A DNA stretch of 64,000 bases. Origin: Ceriagrion tenellum. Taxonomy: Eukaryota > Arthropoda > Insecta > Odonata > Coenagrionidae. Of this stretch, positions 35,641 to 46,863 are shown one piece after another (within the stretch, counting starts at the first letter, position 1; the number at the start of each line of letters is the position of its first letter). Under the pieces are notes generated by a model. The model saw only the letters and a program-made list of their open reading frames with translations, searched no databases and was not told the DNA's origin. Location of the stretch: positions 117,942,188 through 118,006,187 of the forward strand of contig OY720636.1 of the NCBI GenBank assembly GCA_963169105.1, written 5' to 3'. The position numbers were made by a program, and so were the translations under genes.

Positions 35641-36903
35641 AATACAGATTTCTCTCTGTAATCAAATAATACGCCGAGTTATTCAAGAGAGCAGGATACT
35701 TAAGAATAAAAATACCCTTAAAATTACAATGTAAAAATCTATGCAACATATATTAAAATAGTTACAAGAGAGCATAATCGGGCAGATAATGGCCATTTTT
35801 CAATTGGATTTTTTTGTCTTACCTCGCATGATTACGAATTTGTTTCCCCTTCCGCTCTCAATACCTCTGCAACAAATTTTTAGGAGGTGGAGGGTCTGAG
35901 GGCTTTCGTCTTATGTACATGGACAATTTTGTAATCTACTCCCTAGATCATTATAGTCGGACTTCTAAGGGGCCAATCAAGTATCACGAAAGAAGTTTTT
36001 CGGGAAGGGGGTTGGGATCATCTTATATTCGCTTAAGAAGAGGGGTTGCAGGTTGAAACATTATACAATTATTGGGAAAGAAGAGTGACTCAACGTTGTT
36101 TGAGTGGCCGCGGTAGGAGTTTCTCAGGGGGGGGGGGGAAACAAATTCGTCACGGCACGGCTCGCCTCCATAGTGTCGGAAAATAGTTAGATAGCGAGCA
36201 AGGGTCCACCGTTTTGACGATTGCGACCTCAAAAACCAGTAATGATAGATGTTCTTCATGTTTCGTATAGAAGAAAAATGTCGCCAGGGGTTGATATAGT
36301 TCGATTTTCAAATTTCTTGCTGAGAAGTGTGTTTTTGTCAGCCAAATTCAGGTAAGTTTCCACACTAACCCAGAGGGATAAAAAATTTCTTTTGCATCGT
36401 CTTTTGGAATGATATCTTTTAAACCAAATAAAGAAAACCAGTAGTCAATATCTTTAATAGTTTACCCGTAGTTGAGTGATACGTAAACACGGGTAGAGTA
36501 AAAATGAAGCCTGAAACGCTCACCTCGGCCGTCACTACCATAATATCTTAATGAATTAGAGAGCTGAGAGCAATGAGAGTGAAACACTACCTTTTTAAGG
36601 TTCAAATCCGCCATGAGTCAGTTTTTTCTCAGAGATTTTATAAAATTTGGAATCAATGTTCATTTTGACTTACGTGTTTGGTAAAAATAGAAGATTTACG
36701 TATTTATCATTTGAGGTTAAGAAATCGCAAAGGAAAGACAGACGTTTATCCCTGGATGAGTTATTCTATCTGAAAAGCCGCGAATCATTTATGTATAGTG
36801 TCTACATTAATATTTACATATTCTCTAGTTATAAGATGTTCTAAAACTCCATGTCAACTATTGAATGAAGAAATAAAATATCTTCTATGAAATTTATAAC
36901 TCT
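35641..36903. other. Unrecognised stretch with a run of twelve G
   Basis: An uninterrupted G run at 36127-36138 stands out in AT-rich DNA. A B-box-like GGTTCAAATCC near 36600 (+) is followed by words vaguely like SINE family C, but is too weak to call. No gene seen. Confidence 0.45.
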
Positions 36904-37224
36904 TTGCAGCCAGTTGTATTATTGCAGAGGAAGATAATAAGAATTGTTAACAAAAGTAAAATGTACGAACACACATATCCTATATTTATACGGTTGCGGA
37001 TTCTGCCAATTAAACAACTGTATATTTTTAAAGTACTAAAATTATTTTATTTAAAGAGCGGCAATATTCCCGCTAGTACCGGTAGTGATGAATACCATTT
37101 AAGAATGAAGCGATGTGCAATTATTCCAAAACAAAACTTAACATTATTTAAGAGGTCCTTTGTTTACTTAGGACCCAAACTATTAATTGATATACCAGAG
37201 TATTTAAAAATTTCAAAAATCTAA
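36904..37224 (+). pseudogene. C-terminal end of a LINE ORF2 (CR1/L2/Daphne-like), 5' truncated
   Basis: The open frame gives 106 residues, beginning QPVVLLQRKIIRIVNKS, then EHTYPIFIRLRILPIKQLY, and near the end FVYLGPKLLIDIPEYLK. This matches the stretch that ends ORF2 in many arthropod CR1/L2/Jockey-group LINEs (LLQKRIIRII, HT.PLFK.L.IL.....LY, then .GP.LWN.LP..LK). RT, endonuclease and ORF1 are missing, as in a 5'-truncated insertion. The stop at 37222-37224 appears to be the natural C-terminus. The real domain start is probably a little before the first Met. Clade is inferred. Confidence 0.7.
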
Positions 37225-37608
37225 AGCTGCTTAAGGAATGGATACTATCCATAAATAAAATCAAAGTTTTGTATTAGATTGGTAATTCGTATTATGTTCC
37301 AAATTGTAACTAACCATGTTATGTTTTTATTAAATATAGCTTGGTGTATTGTATAAAAGAAGCGTGTATTTTTCATTTTTAAAAAAATTGGCATAAATGA
37401 TATGGTCCTTATTTGTACATATGTTCGGAGAAATTTAGTTTTTTTTATGTATTACATTAACCAGCAATTGCATGTATTTATTTACGGAGGGCAGCCTCGA
37501 TACAGGTGCTTGCACCTTTGAGGCTGCCTATAGCTCCAATTTACTTGAACTTAAGAGATTTGTACTTGTATTTCAAGAGGAGCAACAAATGTATCTTATC
37601 TTATCTTA
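37225..37608 (+). mobile_element. 3' UTR and tail of the truncated LINE
   Basis: The untranslated part leads to a strong hairpin at 37490-37528 and ends with a short tandem tail of TTATC units at about 37594-37608. Simple-repeat tails of this kind are typical of CR1/L2-group LINEs rather than poly(A). Confidence 0.65.
37490..37528 (+). repeat. Nested hairpin in the LINE 3' UTR
   Basis: GGCAGCCTC (37490-37498) pairs with GAGGCTGCC (37520-37528); inside it AGGTG pairs with CACCT around a CTTG loop. GGAG and CTCC can extend it past a bulge. It lies about 80 bp before the tail, the position where LINE 3' stem-loops are recognised by their own RT in some families. Confidence 0.85.
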
Positions 37609-40467
37609 ATTTAATGTGGCTGCTATTTCTTTTTCTGATGAATGAAAATATAAAATATACTAAAATACAGTGAGGAAACCTAATGACTCGAGTCTGAGTT
37701 TCACAAAAGCAGCATCCCCGAGTTTCAGCTCGCACATTTTCTGCGGGGACCTGCTGTTGAAATTTCCACTGATGAGGAAGCGGAAGACCAACATTCGTGC
37801 AGTGCTCACTCAAACTTGCAGCTGACTCGGTGGCGAGACGGCATTCTTGCGCTTTACCCAAGGCCATTCTTTTCATCGGCGGGTTCTATTTGACCTTTTT
37901 GGATCAAAATTTTGCTAATTTATTGTTAACAGCTATTTACACCTCCATACATATGTTAGAAAATATAAAAATTCAACAAAAACCACTATATCATAACGAT
38001 TTCTAGTTCAATTAATTGGTATATGCCACTACAAGTTCGCGCCACGTGAAAATCTATTTCGGGCACTGAACGAGCAAGTATCTCCGCAGGCATTAAATCT
38101 GGATATATAAATAAGATTAATTACACAAATCAACATTAAAAATAAAGAAAACAATCGCATTTACTCTCCCTTTTTTATCGTCTGAAATTTTTTTCAATGC
38201 TATATCACTTTGTACTACTGGTTCTTGTAAAGAGATATTAAACAAACTTTTCTTTATATATATTATTTTCTTTATATATCTTTAACAAACCATTGCCTTG
38301 CCTAACTTTTTGCTATTGCAATCTGAGGGACAAAGTTCTTCCAACCCGACATGCATGAAAACTTCCTCCCACATAATGCCTCTCCAACCTTCATCCTCTT
38401 CCCCACAAACCATTTCCCTATCTCTCACTCTCAGAATCTCTGCGTTTGACCCTTCCATTCACTCTTAAGCTTTATTTACTCTCTGACCTTAACCACAGAC
38501 CATAAAAGCCATCCACACTACCAGAAAAAATTGCATGGCGTAACCAATCTTGTCTATTGCTTCCTACCCAAGCTCAATCTTTCCGCCAACCACATAATAC
38601 GCTTCACTATTCGACTCACCGCAAACCAGAACTGCCCTCTGGGGGCGGCGCGGGACGGACGGATGAGTAAAGAGTCATAATAAAAGCCTCCATTTCAGGT
38701 TTATTGTCGGTTTGCTGGCTAGAGTGGGTTAGAAAGTGCAGGGCATTCATAAGGTTGATTATAATGAATGTTCGTCCATAATCCCATTCTCAATTTCTAG
38801 GTTTGCAGCTTGATTTAGGGCGAGCGCAGATGATGGTAAGAAGGTCAGCTTTCAAAACAATTTATATCTTAAATTTAAGAGAAAAATTGTTATTTCAAAG
38901 AACTCTTCCCAAAAGCCGAAAATAGAAATTTTTGTTTCTAGTGGAAATGTGTTCAAGATTTTCATAAGTAACACGATGTAAATAACAAATAAATTTAAAG
39001 CGGGACAGCATGGGGCAGCAATTGTTGAAAATGTAATTCCCGAAGAAGTAAGAGGGAAATATTTGTCAGTCTTTGTTAAAAAAAATCAAATGGAGTGGCT
39101 TAAACAGCGCTGGAAGTGCGGGTTGACTCGTATCACCGTTTTAACCATTAGTTTTGAGGTAAAGTCTATGTTACCACCAGATATTTTAAGTTTTCAACCT
39201 TTTAATCGGTTTAAACGGTTTTTAAAACTTAAAGTTACCCAGTGTTTGAGTTAATTTAAGGAAATTTCGTTTCTTGGCCGCGTATAGAGCTTCTGCTCCC
39301 ACTGTACAGCTGGGACGTGGGCCAATTCTGACAAAAAGGGAATATGGCTTTGCTTTCCGGTGGTTTGCCCTGCTCTTTCATACACCCTGATGTATCCCCA
39401 CACTCAAGGTATTTTTTGCGTCTGTATCAATGCTTGACGTCCCAGAGGACTTCCAATGGACCAGGCACTGCGCCACTCACACACCCTCACAATTCGACTC
39501 ACCGCAAAGATAACCATTAAAATCCCCCAAACTATAACACTTATGAGGGAATGGGAGCCAAAGAGGTACAAGTACTACAATGGGAATCAACTTCGGAGAA
39601 TGGCATTGAGACTCACAGAGGCTAAAGAACCGAAGGGATAAGGAAGGATTAGAGGAGGGCGTAGGGAAAGAGCATCGAAAGTGGAGTTTTATGAGGACAA
39701 TAAGGAAGCTGTTTGATGTAAAAGCTTCTTGACGAAAAAGGTGCGTAATAGGAAGGAAGGGACAACCTACCATATCCCCTGTTTTTCTAAAACTTTTAGC
39801 GAAGAAAGGAGCATCAGGTGTGAAGAGGATTGTAAATCGCTCCTAATGGGTGGTTTATCAGGAAGATTCGGAAGCCGAGCAGGAAGTTTGGAAGGGGATG
39901 AATTAAGAGCGAGTGCAAGGGTCGCTTCCAGGATGAGAAGAAACTTTGATGCTGGGCTACAAGACGGTGTAAGAAATACTTAAACTGATGAGCATATGTG
40001 AGTTGAGGTGACGGAGGAGTAGCGGCGTATCGTGATGAGACAAAGAAGCTAGAACTAGGACACGGGATAGGGGAAGAGGATGGAGCAGGGGAAATCGATG
40101 TAAGTGGAATCGAGGTGGAATGCATAACTGTGGAGGAAAGAGAAGAAAATGGGGAGGAAAAAATAAATAGCAAAGGAACTAAACGAATAGGACCCTGTAA
40201 GAATCAATTAACAAAATAGCGAATATTTTAATCTCATGGATAAAGAAAAGTGAAATTAAAGAATTTCTCTCTAGATTTTTCGGCGAGTAAATAAGAATGA
40301 AAAAATCATAACATATCTAAACCAATTATTTTCACCATTTTAGATAATACCGGAGCTTGAGAAGTCATAGTGTTTGTAATATTATTTTTTAATTGACTAG
40401 ACGTTCACCTCACTTTTCGTAAACTCGATTGTTTCAGGCTTTACTTGGTGAAAATCCATTCTAAAGA
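37609..40467. other. Unrecognised stretch
   Basis: No supported gene. Frames at 39729-39983 (+) and 39814-40173 (-) overlap each other and show no motif. Confidence 0.5.
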
Positions 40468-40790
40468 ATTCAAAAGAGAAATGGTACTTTTTCACAGTTT
40501 TTATTTCAAGTCGACCGGTTTCGTCGCCCATGCTTGTTCCCGCGTCCTCTCACATACCTTCTTCCCCCCCTTCCCCTCCCATTTTTCCTGCCTCTTCCCC
40601 CCCACCTCCAAAATTTTGTATAAATTCTGCAGCCTTCTAAACTTATGTACCTGGTGATGTCACCTCTTCGACGAAACCGTTTAAGAAAAAAAACACAAAC
40701 AAAAAAAAAACACTTGATGATGTCACCTATGCAACGAAACCGGTCGACTTGAAATAAAAACTGTGAAAAAGTACCATATCTCTTTTGAAT
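40468..40790. repeat. Fold-back element with 60-bp inverted arms
   Basis: Left arm 40468-40527 and right arm 40731-40790 are inverted copies matching at 58 of 60 positions. The right arm holds ACGAAACCGGTCGACTTG and ends CTCTTTTGAAT. The 203-bp centre is C-rich and contains GTGATGTCACCTCTTCGACG (from 40653) running into GAAACCG, a third partial copy of the sequence that leads into the right arm (40713-40742). No target duplication was found. It may be a fold-back element or two head-to-head copies of one repeat. Confidence 0.9.
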
Positions 40791-43059
40791 CACTTTTTGT
40801 ATCTTCTCAATAGAAAACAAATAAATTATGCACATCGTTGTTCGTAATGCTGTTGCTTAATGCTGCTGCCCGTACGTAACTAATATGAATTATAATCCGC
40901 AAAACTCAACTCACCCTTTCTTACCTCACCTTTGCTGGTCGGTGGGAAAGTATTAGACTTATAAATAAAATTATTTTGATAACAATCTAATATCAAGAAT
41001 AATAATGTCATTACAAACTTTTTCAATAGACTAACACGCACAAATTTGAGAACTATGTTAACATTTTCAAATATGCAATTGTAATCACGGGTGGTGTCTT
41101 AACACCCACTGCCACACGCCCATACAGCGGCTAGCAGAGTATTATGTAGATGTATATGAATAACCCTGAGTAATTATTAAATACATTTACTCTTGAACAA
41201 TTTTTAACTAGATTTTCTCTTGCATATGTTTTAAATGAATTAGTCTTGTTACTCGTCATCCGGGAATTCTAAACTTACCCACCATGACCATTAGTTTGAA
41301 CTAAATGCATAAAATGGTATTACCAGAAAAAGTGACGAATTACTTCTTCTCTCAAACAGGTTAATTACGACTCACAACGCCTTAAGCCTAATCACAAGCG
41401 TCCCTTTCGGATATACGATACATATGTTCAGGATCTCAGGGTAGGACGACACGCTGCTGGTATGCTTTAACGGAATGTCCACCGGTTCCTTCGGTCTTTT
41501 CGTCCTAGGTGTTATCAGCTATCCTGGACAATAAATCCCCTTCCTATCACCAAGACCTTTACAGGATAATTAGAATTATCAAACCTTCCGGTCGTCCCGT
41601 GAAAATGCAGAGAGAAGAGCTTCTGTGACCTTCCTGTTCGAAACCTGGACAGAAAGTGTTATTTCTCTTCTCCCTAATTGCCTTTCCACACTCGGCGTAA
41701 TTTGCAAGTTCTCTATTTACATGCACATATTGCATGTCGCGATTCGAGCCGCAATTTTTATTGCCTAATTACCCTCGCATGTATGTCTTTTAGTGCGCTA
41801 CTATTGGCTGGCGACAGCAACCCGCGATAAAGCTATCGTGTATTCCTTCCTCCATTTGAGTGCACCTGCACTAAGGCAATATTAAATGGCGTCGATTCGT
41901 TGTTACACCTTTACGGAGTCACTTCACATAATGCGTATACGCACCCGATACCTATCACACTCCCAAAAGTATGCTATGAGACCCTTGAAGCGAGAGGGAC
42001 CATCAAATGAGGAAATGCGCAAATGGTCTTAGTTTCCTTAGTTTGATGGGACACTGGATGTCAAATTCAGCATCTGTTCTGCATTTTCCTAGAGACTGTT
42101 TGATCAACTTCAGGTTTCACTTCTTATGTTGAGCTATTCTATCATCTAGAGCGTCCAATGCGTTTTTTTACAATGCTCATGGCATAGAAAATGACATAAT
42201 TATTCTTGTTTTTATCGACTGAGTTCCGAGCATCTTTTTTATGTGGAATTACTCTGTGAATGTGAAAATTGAAACGCTAATTAAAGCAGTGAATGAGGCT
42301 AAAAATATGACAGCAGGAAGTGTTTATCAACTGAGATTTTTTCAAATTGATGTGGATGGCTACTGAAATACAAATGATTTCTTGATGAAAAGAGCTGGAG
42401 CGTAAGAAATTTATACATTTTTCGTGCGCTAGAATGCACCATTCTTAGGAACTACTAGAAGCAACTCATTCTGCTAAAGACAGGCATTCCTGAGGAAAAC
42501 ATCGGCAAGAAATGCTTTCTACGATTGCGCTTTTTTCAATTGTAGCGGGTATAGAATAAAAAAGAATAGCTTTTTTCGTTAATACTAATGCGCATTAAAA
42601 ACATTCATCTTTCGTATTTACTGGTTTTAAATAAAATTGACTTGAAGGAATGGTTGCAGTTGAAGTAGATTTGGCCTATTTTTATGATTACAGCGTACGA
42701 AGCCCCGAAAGCCCTTGCTATTCAATTATAGATCCGCTTCGAGTGCTATACAAACATACCCCTCAAACTGGATCTATGGTGAGGCACTAGGGATGATATT
42801 TCGATAAATCTCCAATATAGGGATAGAAATTTACTTCTATTATTTTCAGGCTTTTATGTATAATAATTGAATTGCGATTGAAAAAATTTAATTAAAACCA
42901 ACATACGTTATTCGATTGATCTCAATGCTTGGCCTTCAAATCTGCCAATTAGGGATAGTATATTATTTCATCTTTATTTTGCATCTCGAACGTTTCTGTT
43001 AACCCGTATGTCCCTGAAATCCCAATAGTCTGCTGAGCCTGTCGTCAGGTTTTCCAGGG
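40791..43059. other. Unrecognised stretch
   Basis: No supported gene, RNA or element. Several moderately GC-rich patches near 41.4-41.9 kb carry no frame longer than expected by chance. Confidence 0.5.
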
Positions 43060-43184
43060 ACCGGGACAACAGAACTTGACATACATTCATACCCTGGTTG
43101 GTGAAAAACCCACCGTGGTGGAACTCGACCCCGCGACCCTCAGTTTAGCATACGAGGACTTTACCCCGTCACCACCGGGGTAGG
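43060..43184 (-). mobile_element. tRNA-derived SINE, family B, copy 2
   Basis: On the minus strand: CCTACCCCGGTGGTGACGGG, then GTAAAGTCCT, TGCTAA and GAGGGTCGCGGGGTCGAG. The same words in the same order form the head of the SINE at 33.6-33.7 kb. The B box is mutated here (GGGTCGAGTTC), so this copy is older. The 3' boundary is approximate. Confidence 0.65.
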
Positions 43185-44722
43185 CGTATTTATGCCTCTG
43201 GTATAACCAAATGATTTTTTGAGCAAGTATAAATGCCAACTTTTACTGAAAAATATAGCCACATTGTTCCTTCCTATATTTTGTATGAAATTCTTTCGTT
43301 TGTGCGCTTTTTACAGAAAATAAAGTATATTTTCTGCTCAATGTGTCCGTAAAATGAAAAACTCAAATGTGTATGGCGATCAATGTTGAGCCAAACAAAA
43401 GAGCGCAAGCCAATTAAAATGTGTATTGCCTTTGAGAACACTTTTTTGCGTGATTTAGCGACATACTCCAAGGACCAAATAAAGATAAAAGTACAGAGAA
43501 AGAGATACGTGGAGGTAAGTGAGCTAGCATAAAATAGGGAAGGGTGGAAGGCTGCAGTCAACCAATCTCACCATTGAACAACCAATGATGATGAGGAACT
43601 TACTCGCCCTCAGTGATTTTTATCCGATAGTCCCAATAGATTTCTATCCTGTACCGCTTACTCGCAATCCGATCTCTTCAACGTCTTACCATATCGCACT
43701 TGTTTAGGAAATTCACAGCGCCGGCATGAAAAAACCTTCCTCACTTTTCCCAGTCATTTTTCATGATGCCATCATATCCCTACTAGATACTAATCGTTTA
43801 CCTAAGGTCATATTTGTTCCGCAAATTTTCCTCAACAGTTCTTCAATTAATTACTCTCTAGAACTTTACTGACGTAACATACTCAACCATATCATTCAAC
43901 ATCTTTTCTTCTTTCCGAATCACCACCAAATACTTTGTTCCTGCATTCATGATACCTAATTCGTATAATTGGTATTATGGCTATCAATCAATATTATCAA
44001 GCAAAATTTTGATCAACATTATAAATACTTACGCCTAATTATATAGTATTTTAATTCATTGCTTTCGTTTAACTTTTACTTCACAATAACTTTTTAATTT
44101 GACAAAAAAATGGACAAATGGAAATATTTTTCTTTCCCTTTTGCGATAGCTGTGATGGCTACTTGATATGAAATATTCCAAGTTCTTTTGAGATAAATTG
44201 AAAAATTCAAATCGATTGCATAGCTGGAGTGTTTATGTAGAATATTTTGGGCCATGAAGAATTAGTTATATTGGTGATTTTTCATATTTTTCTACGATCA
44301 GCATTGAACCCTCAGCTGGAATGTTGATAGTTAAATTAAGTGCCACCACAATTAGGTGGTTCAATGGCATTTCGTTCTTGGCCCAGAATTTTGGCGTACT
44401 ATGTTTGCAAAATGAGTGTGGTGGATATCCATTTCAAAATGAAAAACAATAGTAACTTTCCACACAGAATTTTTAATCTTTGCCAACCATGGTTTCAGCA
44501 ACTAGTGCCCTTATCAAGGTCAAGTATAGTGGAGATGTTTTGATTTTTTTACTCCTCAATCATTACCTAATTACAGAGCCTCAAAAAAATCTCCCTATTT
44601 CAGTCCTAAATTTACTCAAACTTTGATGCCACATGCCTACTGTTGCTTGAAATATCCCATGTATGAATGATGTTGTATTATCGACGCGAGAAGCTTGGTG
44701 GAAGGACGTCATGATGATCAAA
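43185..44722. other. Unrecognised stretch containing one of a direct repeat pair
   Basis: TTGGTATTATGGCTATCA at 43969 recurs at 44897; the 28-bp blocks 43969-43996 and 44897-44924 differ at one position. Otherwise nothing recognisable; the 95-codon minus-strand frame at 43274-43561 has no motif. Confidence 0.55.
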
Positions 44723-44831
44723 ATAAAAATTGTGACTTCCAATAATATATTTAAAACTTGATCGTGAAGATGGATTGACAGCCAAAACCGCTCATAAGTT
44801 TAAAATTAATTTTGGAAGTCACAAATTTTAT
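44723..44831. repeat. Imperfect inverted repeat
   Basis: Left arm 44723-44758 and right arm 44797-44831 share TTGTGACTTCCAA and neighbouring AT-rich bases in inverted orientation, with a 38-bp spacer. It lies between the direct repeats at 43969 and 44897. It could be the core of a small non-autonomous DNA element; no target duplication was seen. Confidence 0.6.
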
Positions 44832-45704
44832 CTTGTTCCAAATTATGATGTAATAATAATTTAAAGTTTTAAGTGCCAATAATTAATTTTCTATAGTTGG
44901 TATTATGGCTATCACTCAATATTACTAATGAAATTCAGTGCTAATAATGCATTAAAAAATTAGTAACGAAGATGACCACCTACAATGACGTAATATTAAA
45001 AAAATATTATCACCTAAATTGATTTGGAGAAAACACTCACGTCTAGGGTGGTTCCGGTGTTCACTTCAGCAGTGCGGACTCACCGACAAAAGCGGAGTAA
45101 AGGGCATAGAGAGCCTCCAAACAGAGTCCTCTGGATGACCGTTCTCTACACTACTTCCTCGTGTTTTATCGGCAATCTAGAGGACTCTGCCTCCACAGTC
45201 TCCGCATCGCCAGCTTTGGGGAGGAGCAGGAGTCGTCAGAGTCGTTGCGGGCAAAAATAGATGTCGATAGTGTTTTCAAACATTTATATGGCTACTCATT
45301 GAGTGGACTGTCATAATTCCTACCATTGTATGAGAGTTCGTAGCTTACAATATACATTAAAAACTAATTTTAAGCAAAGGTATTTTTCTGTAAATGCTGA
45401 ATAATATGATGATATATTATTTAATCCACAAAGTACATCCTAGTTCTTATCAAAATATTCTTCGATTTATATAAAACATTGTCTTCTCTAAGAACACTTA
45501 GAAAGAGGAATATAATATAAAAACACTCAATTCAACATCTGATATTCAATGAGGTTTATCCTCATTGCTCTATTTTTGAGCAAATATGGGAACATCGTGT
45601 GATTAGTAATTTTGATGCTCAGGTTAGTCGCCTGTCTGATGGTAATTTTTGACGAATTAAATTCGGAAAAGATAGGGTTGATTAAAAAATGAACCAAACT
45701 TTCT
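44832..45704. other. Unrecognised stretch
   Basis: Contains the second copy of the 28-bp direct repeat (44897-44924). A 78-codon frame at 45024-45260 lacks motifs. Confidence 0.5.
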
Positions 45705-45712
45705 CTCTAAAC
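45705..45712. repeat. Target site duplication CTCTAAAC, left copy
   Basis: An exact 8-bp match to 49054-49061. Eight bases is the hallmark length for hAT transposons. Confidence 0.93.
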
Positions 45713-46586
45713 CAGTGTTTCCCAAAGTGGGCGCTACCGCTCCCTGGGGGGCGTTGCTTTAATCTAGGGGGGCGAAAATAAACGAGTAGGCGACAGGGGG
45801 CGCTGGAAGCAGGGTAATTCCTGAATGGTAACCATAAACGATTGTCTTTGGCAACCATTCTTTACTACGATGAAACTGCATCGTTCTCCACCTTCTCCAG
45901 AGAAGTTTTTCTGCGAATCCCACTCTTTGTGTCCTCACTTTACAATTTAATGCAATGCGTTCCATTTTTCATGCGCCAAATTAACGTTTTCCCAACACTG
46001 ATAAGAAATTGATGCAAGAGATAAGAACTAACTGTGCACCGTGAAACGCATTATATTTTCATTCTTTTACTCCCTTCCATGTCTATCATCCGCAATTATC
46101 AGTTGGCCGGCATGTAAGGGGAAGCAAAAATACTGCATCTCACCCTAACCAGACCTATATTAATAGTGGACACGTATAAGCGTAGCTAGTATGCATTGTA
46201 TAAACAACAGAAGTAAGAAACAAAGACGGTTCAGTTAGTCGTTGGCGATCTCGGACAGTTGGTTAGGATGAGTTGTTCTTTGGGACGGACTCCTAATTAT
46301 TTCGGTCTTTAATATAACAATGATATAAAGTTATTGCATTTACTTATTGAAAATTTGAAGTGATTCTGAAAAAAATGTCCAGGCTTTAATTAAAATAATA
46401 CTTTCAGGCTACCCGAAATAAAAAAAATACTGTTCCAGAACAAAATATAAAAAATCCTTGTGTCCAAGTCCATATCATCCCAGGTAGCAAAATAAACCAA
46501 ATTTTCAGATTTTTAAGTCTTTGTTTGAAGTTATGGGATAAACAAATAAACAAACGAAGTAGGTGTGAAGGATTCCGTGACCTTTG

Positions 46587-46706
46587 AAATGATGAGACTG
46601 CATTCTAGAATTCAGATCTGAAGACGCCAGCAGTGACGCTGGAAAAACTGTGGACAACAATGAACAAAACACGCGGCGGAAACACGAGAATGCAGCCTCA
46701 TCATTT
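46587..46706. repeat. Inverted repeat inside the hAT element
   Basis: Arms 46587-46606 and 46687-46706 (20 bp) match in inverted orientation at 19 positions, with an 80-bp loop. They lie upstream of the transposase relic. Confidence 0.8.
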
Positions 46707-46863
46707 GAAAATACATTGTTTGAATGTTTTTTATTATTAATATTAGCCATTTTCTTAAAGCATTCCACAAATTAAAGGTCAAATCCGATTCTCATACAAA
46801 CATTCAATTTTTTAACGTGAATACATTTTATTTTTTGCGAAATTTAATAACTAAATCCCTGTT

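Noticed and set aside
40651..40742. Hammerhead ribozyme (GATGATG ... CGAAAC words as in Penelope-like elements)
   Set aside because: The core CTGANGA is not intact in either copy and no proper stem II closes before GAAA, so the ribozyme fold is not supported.
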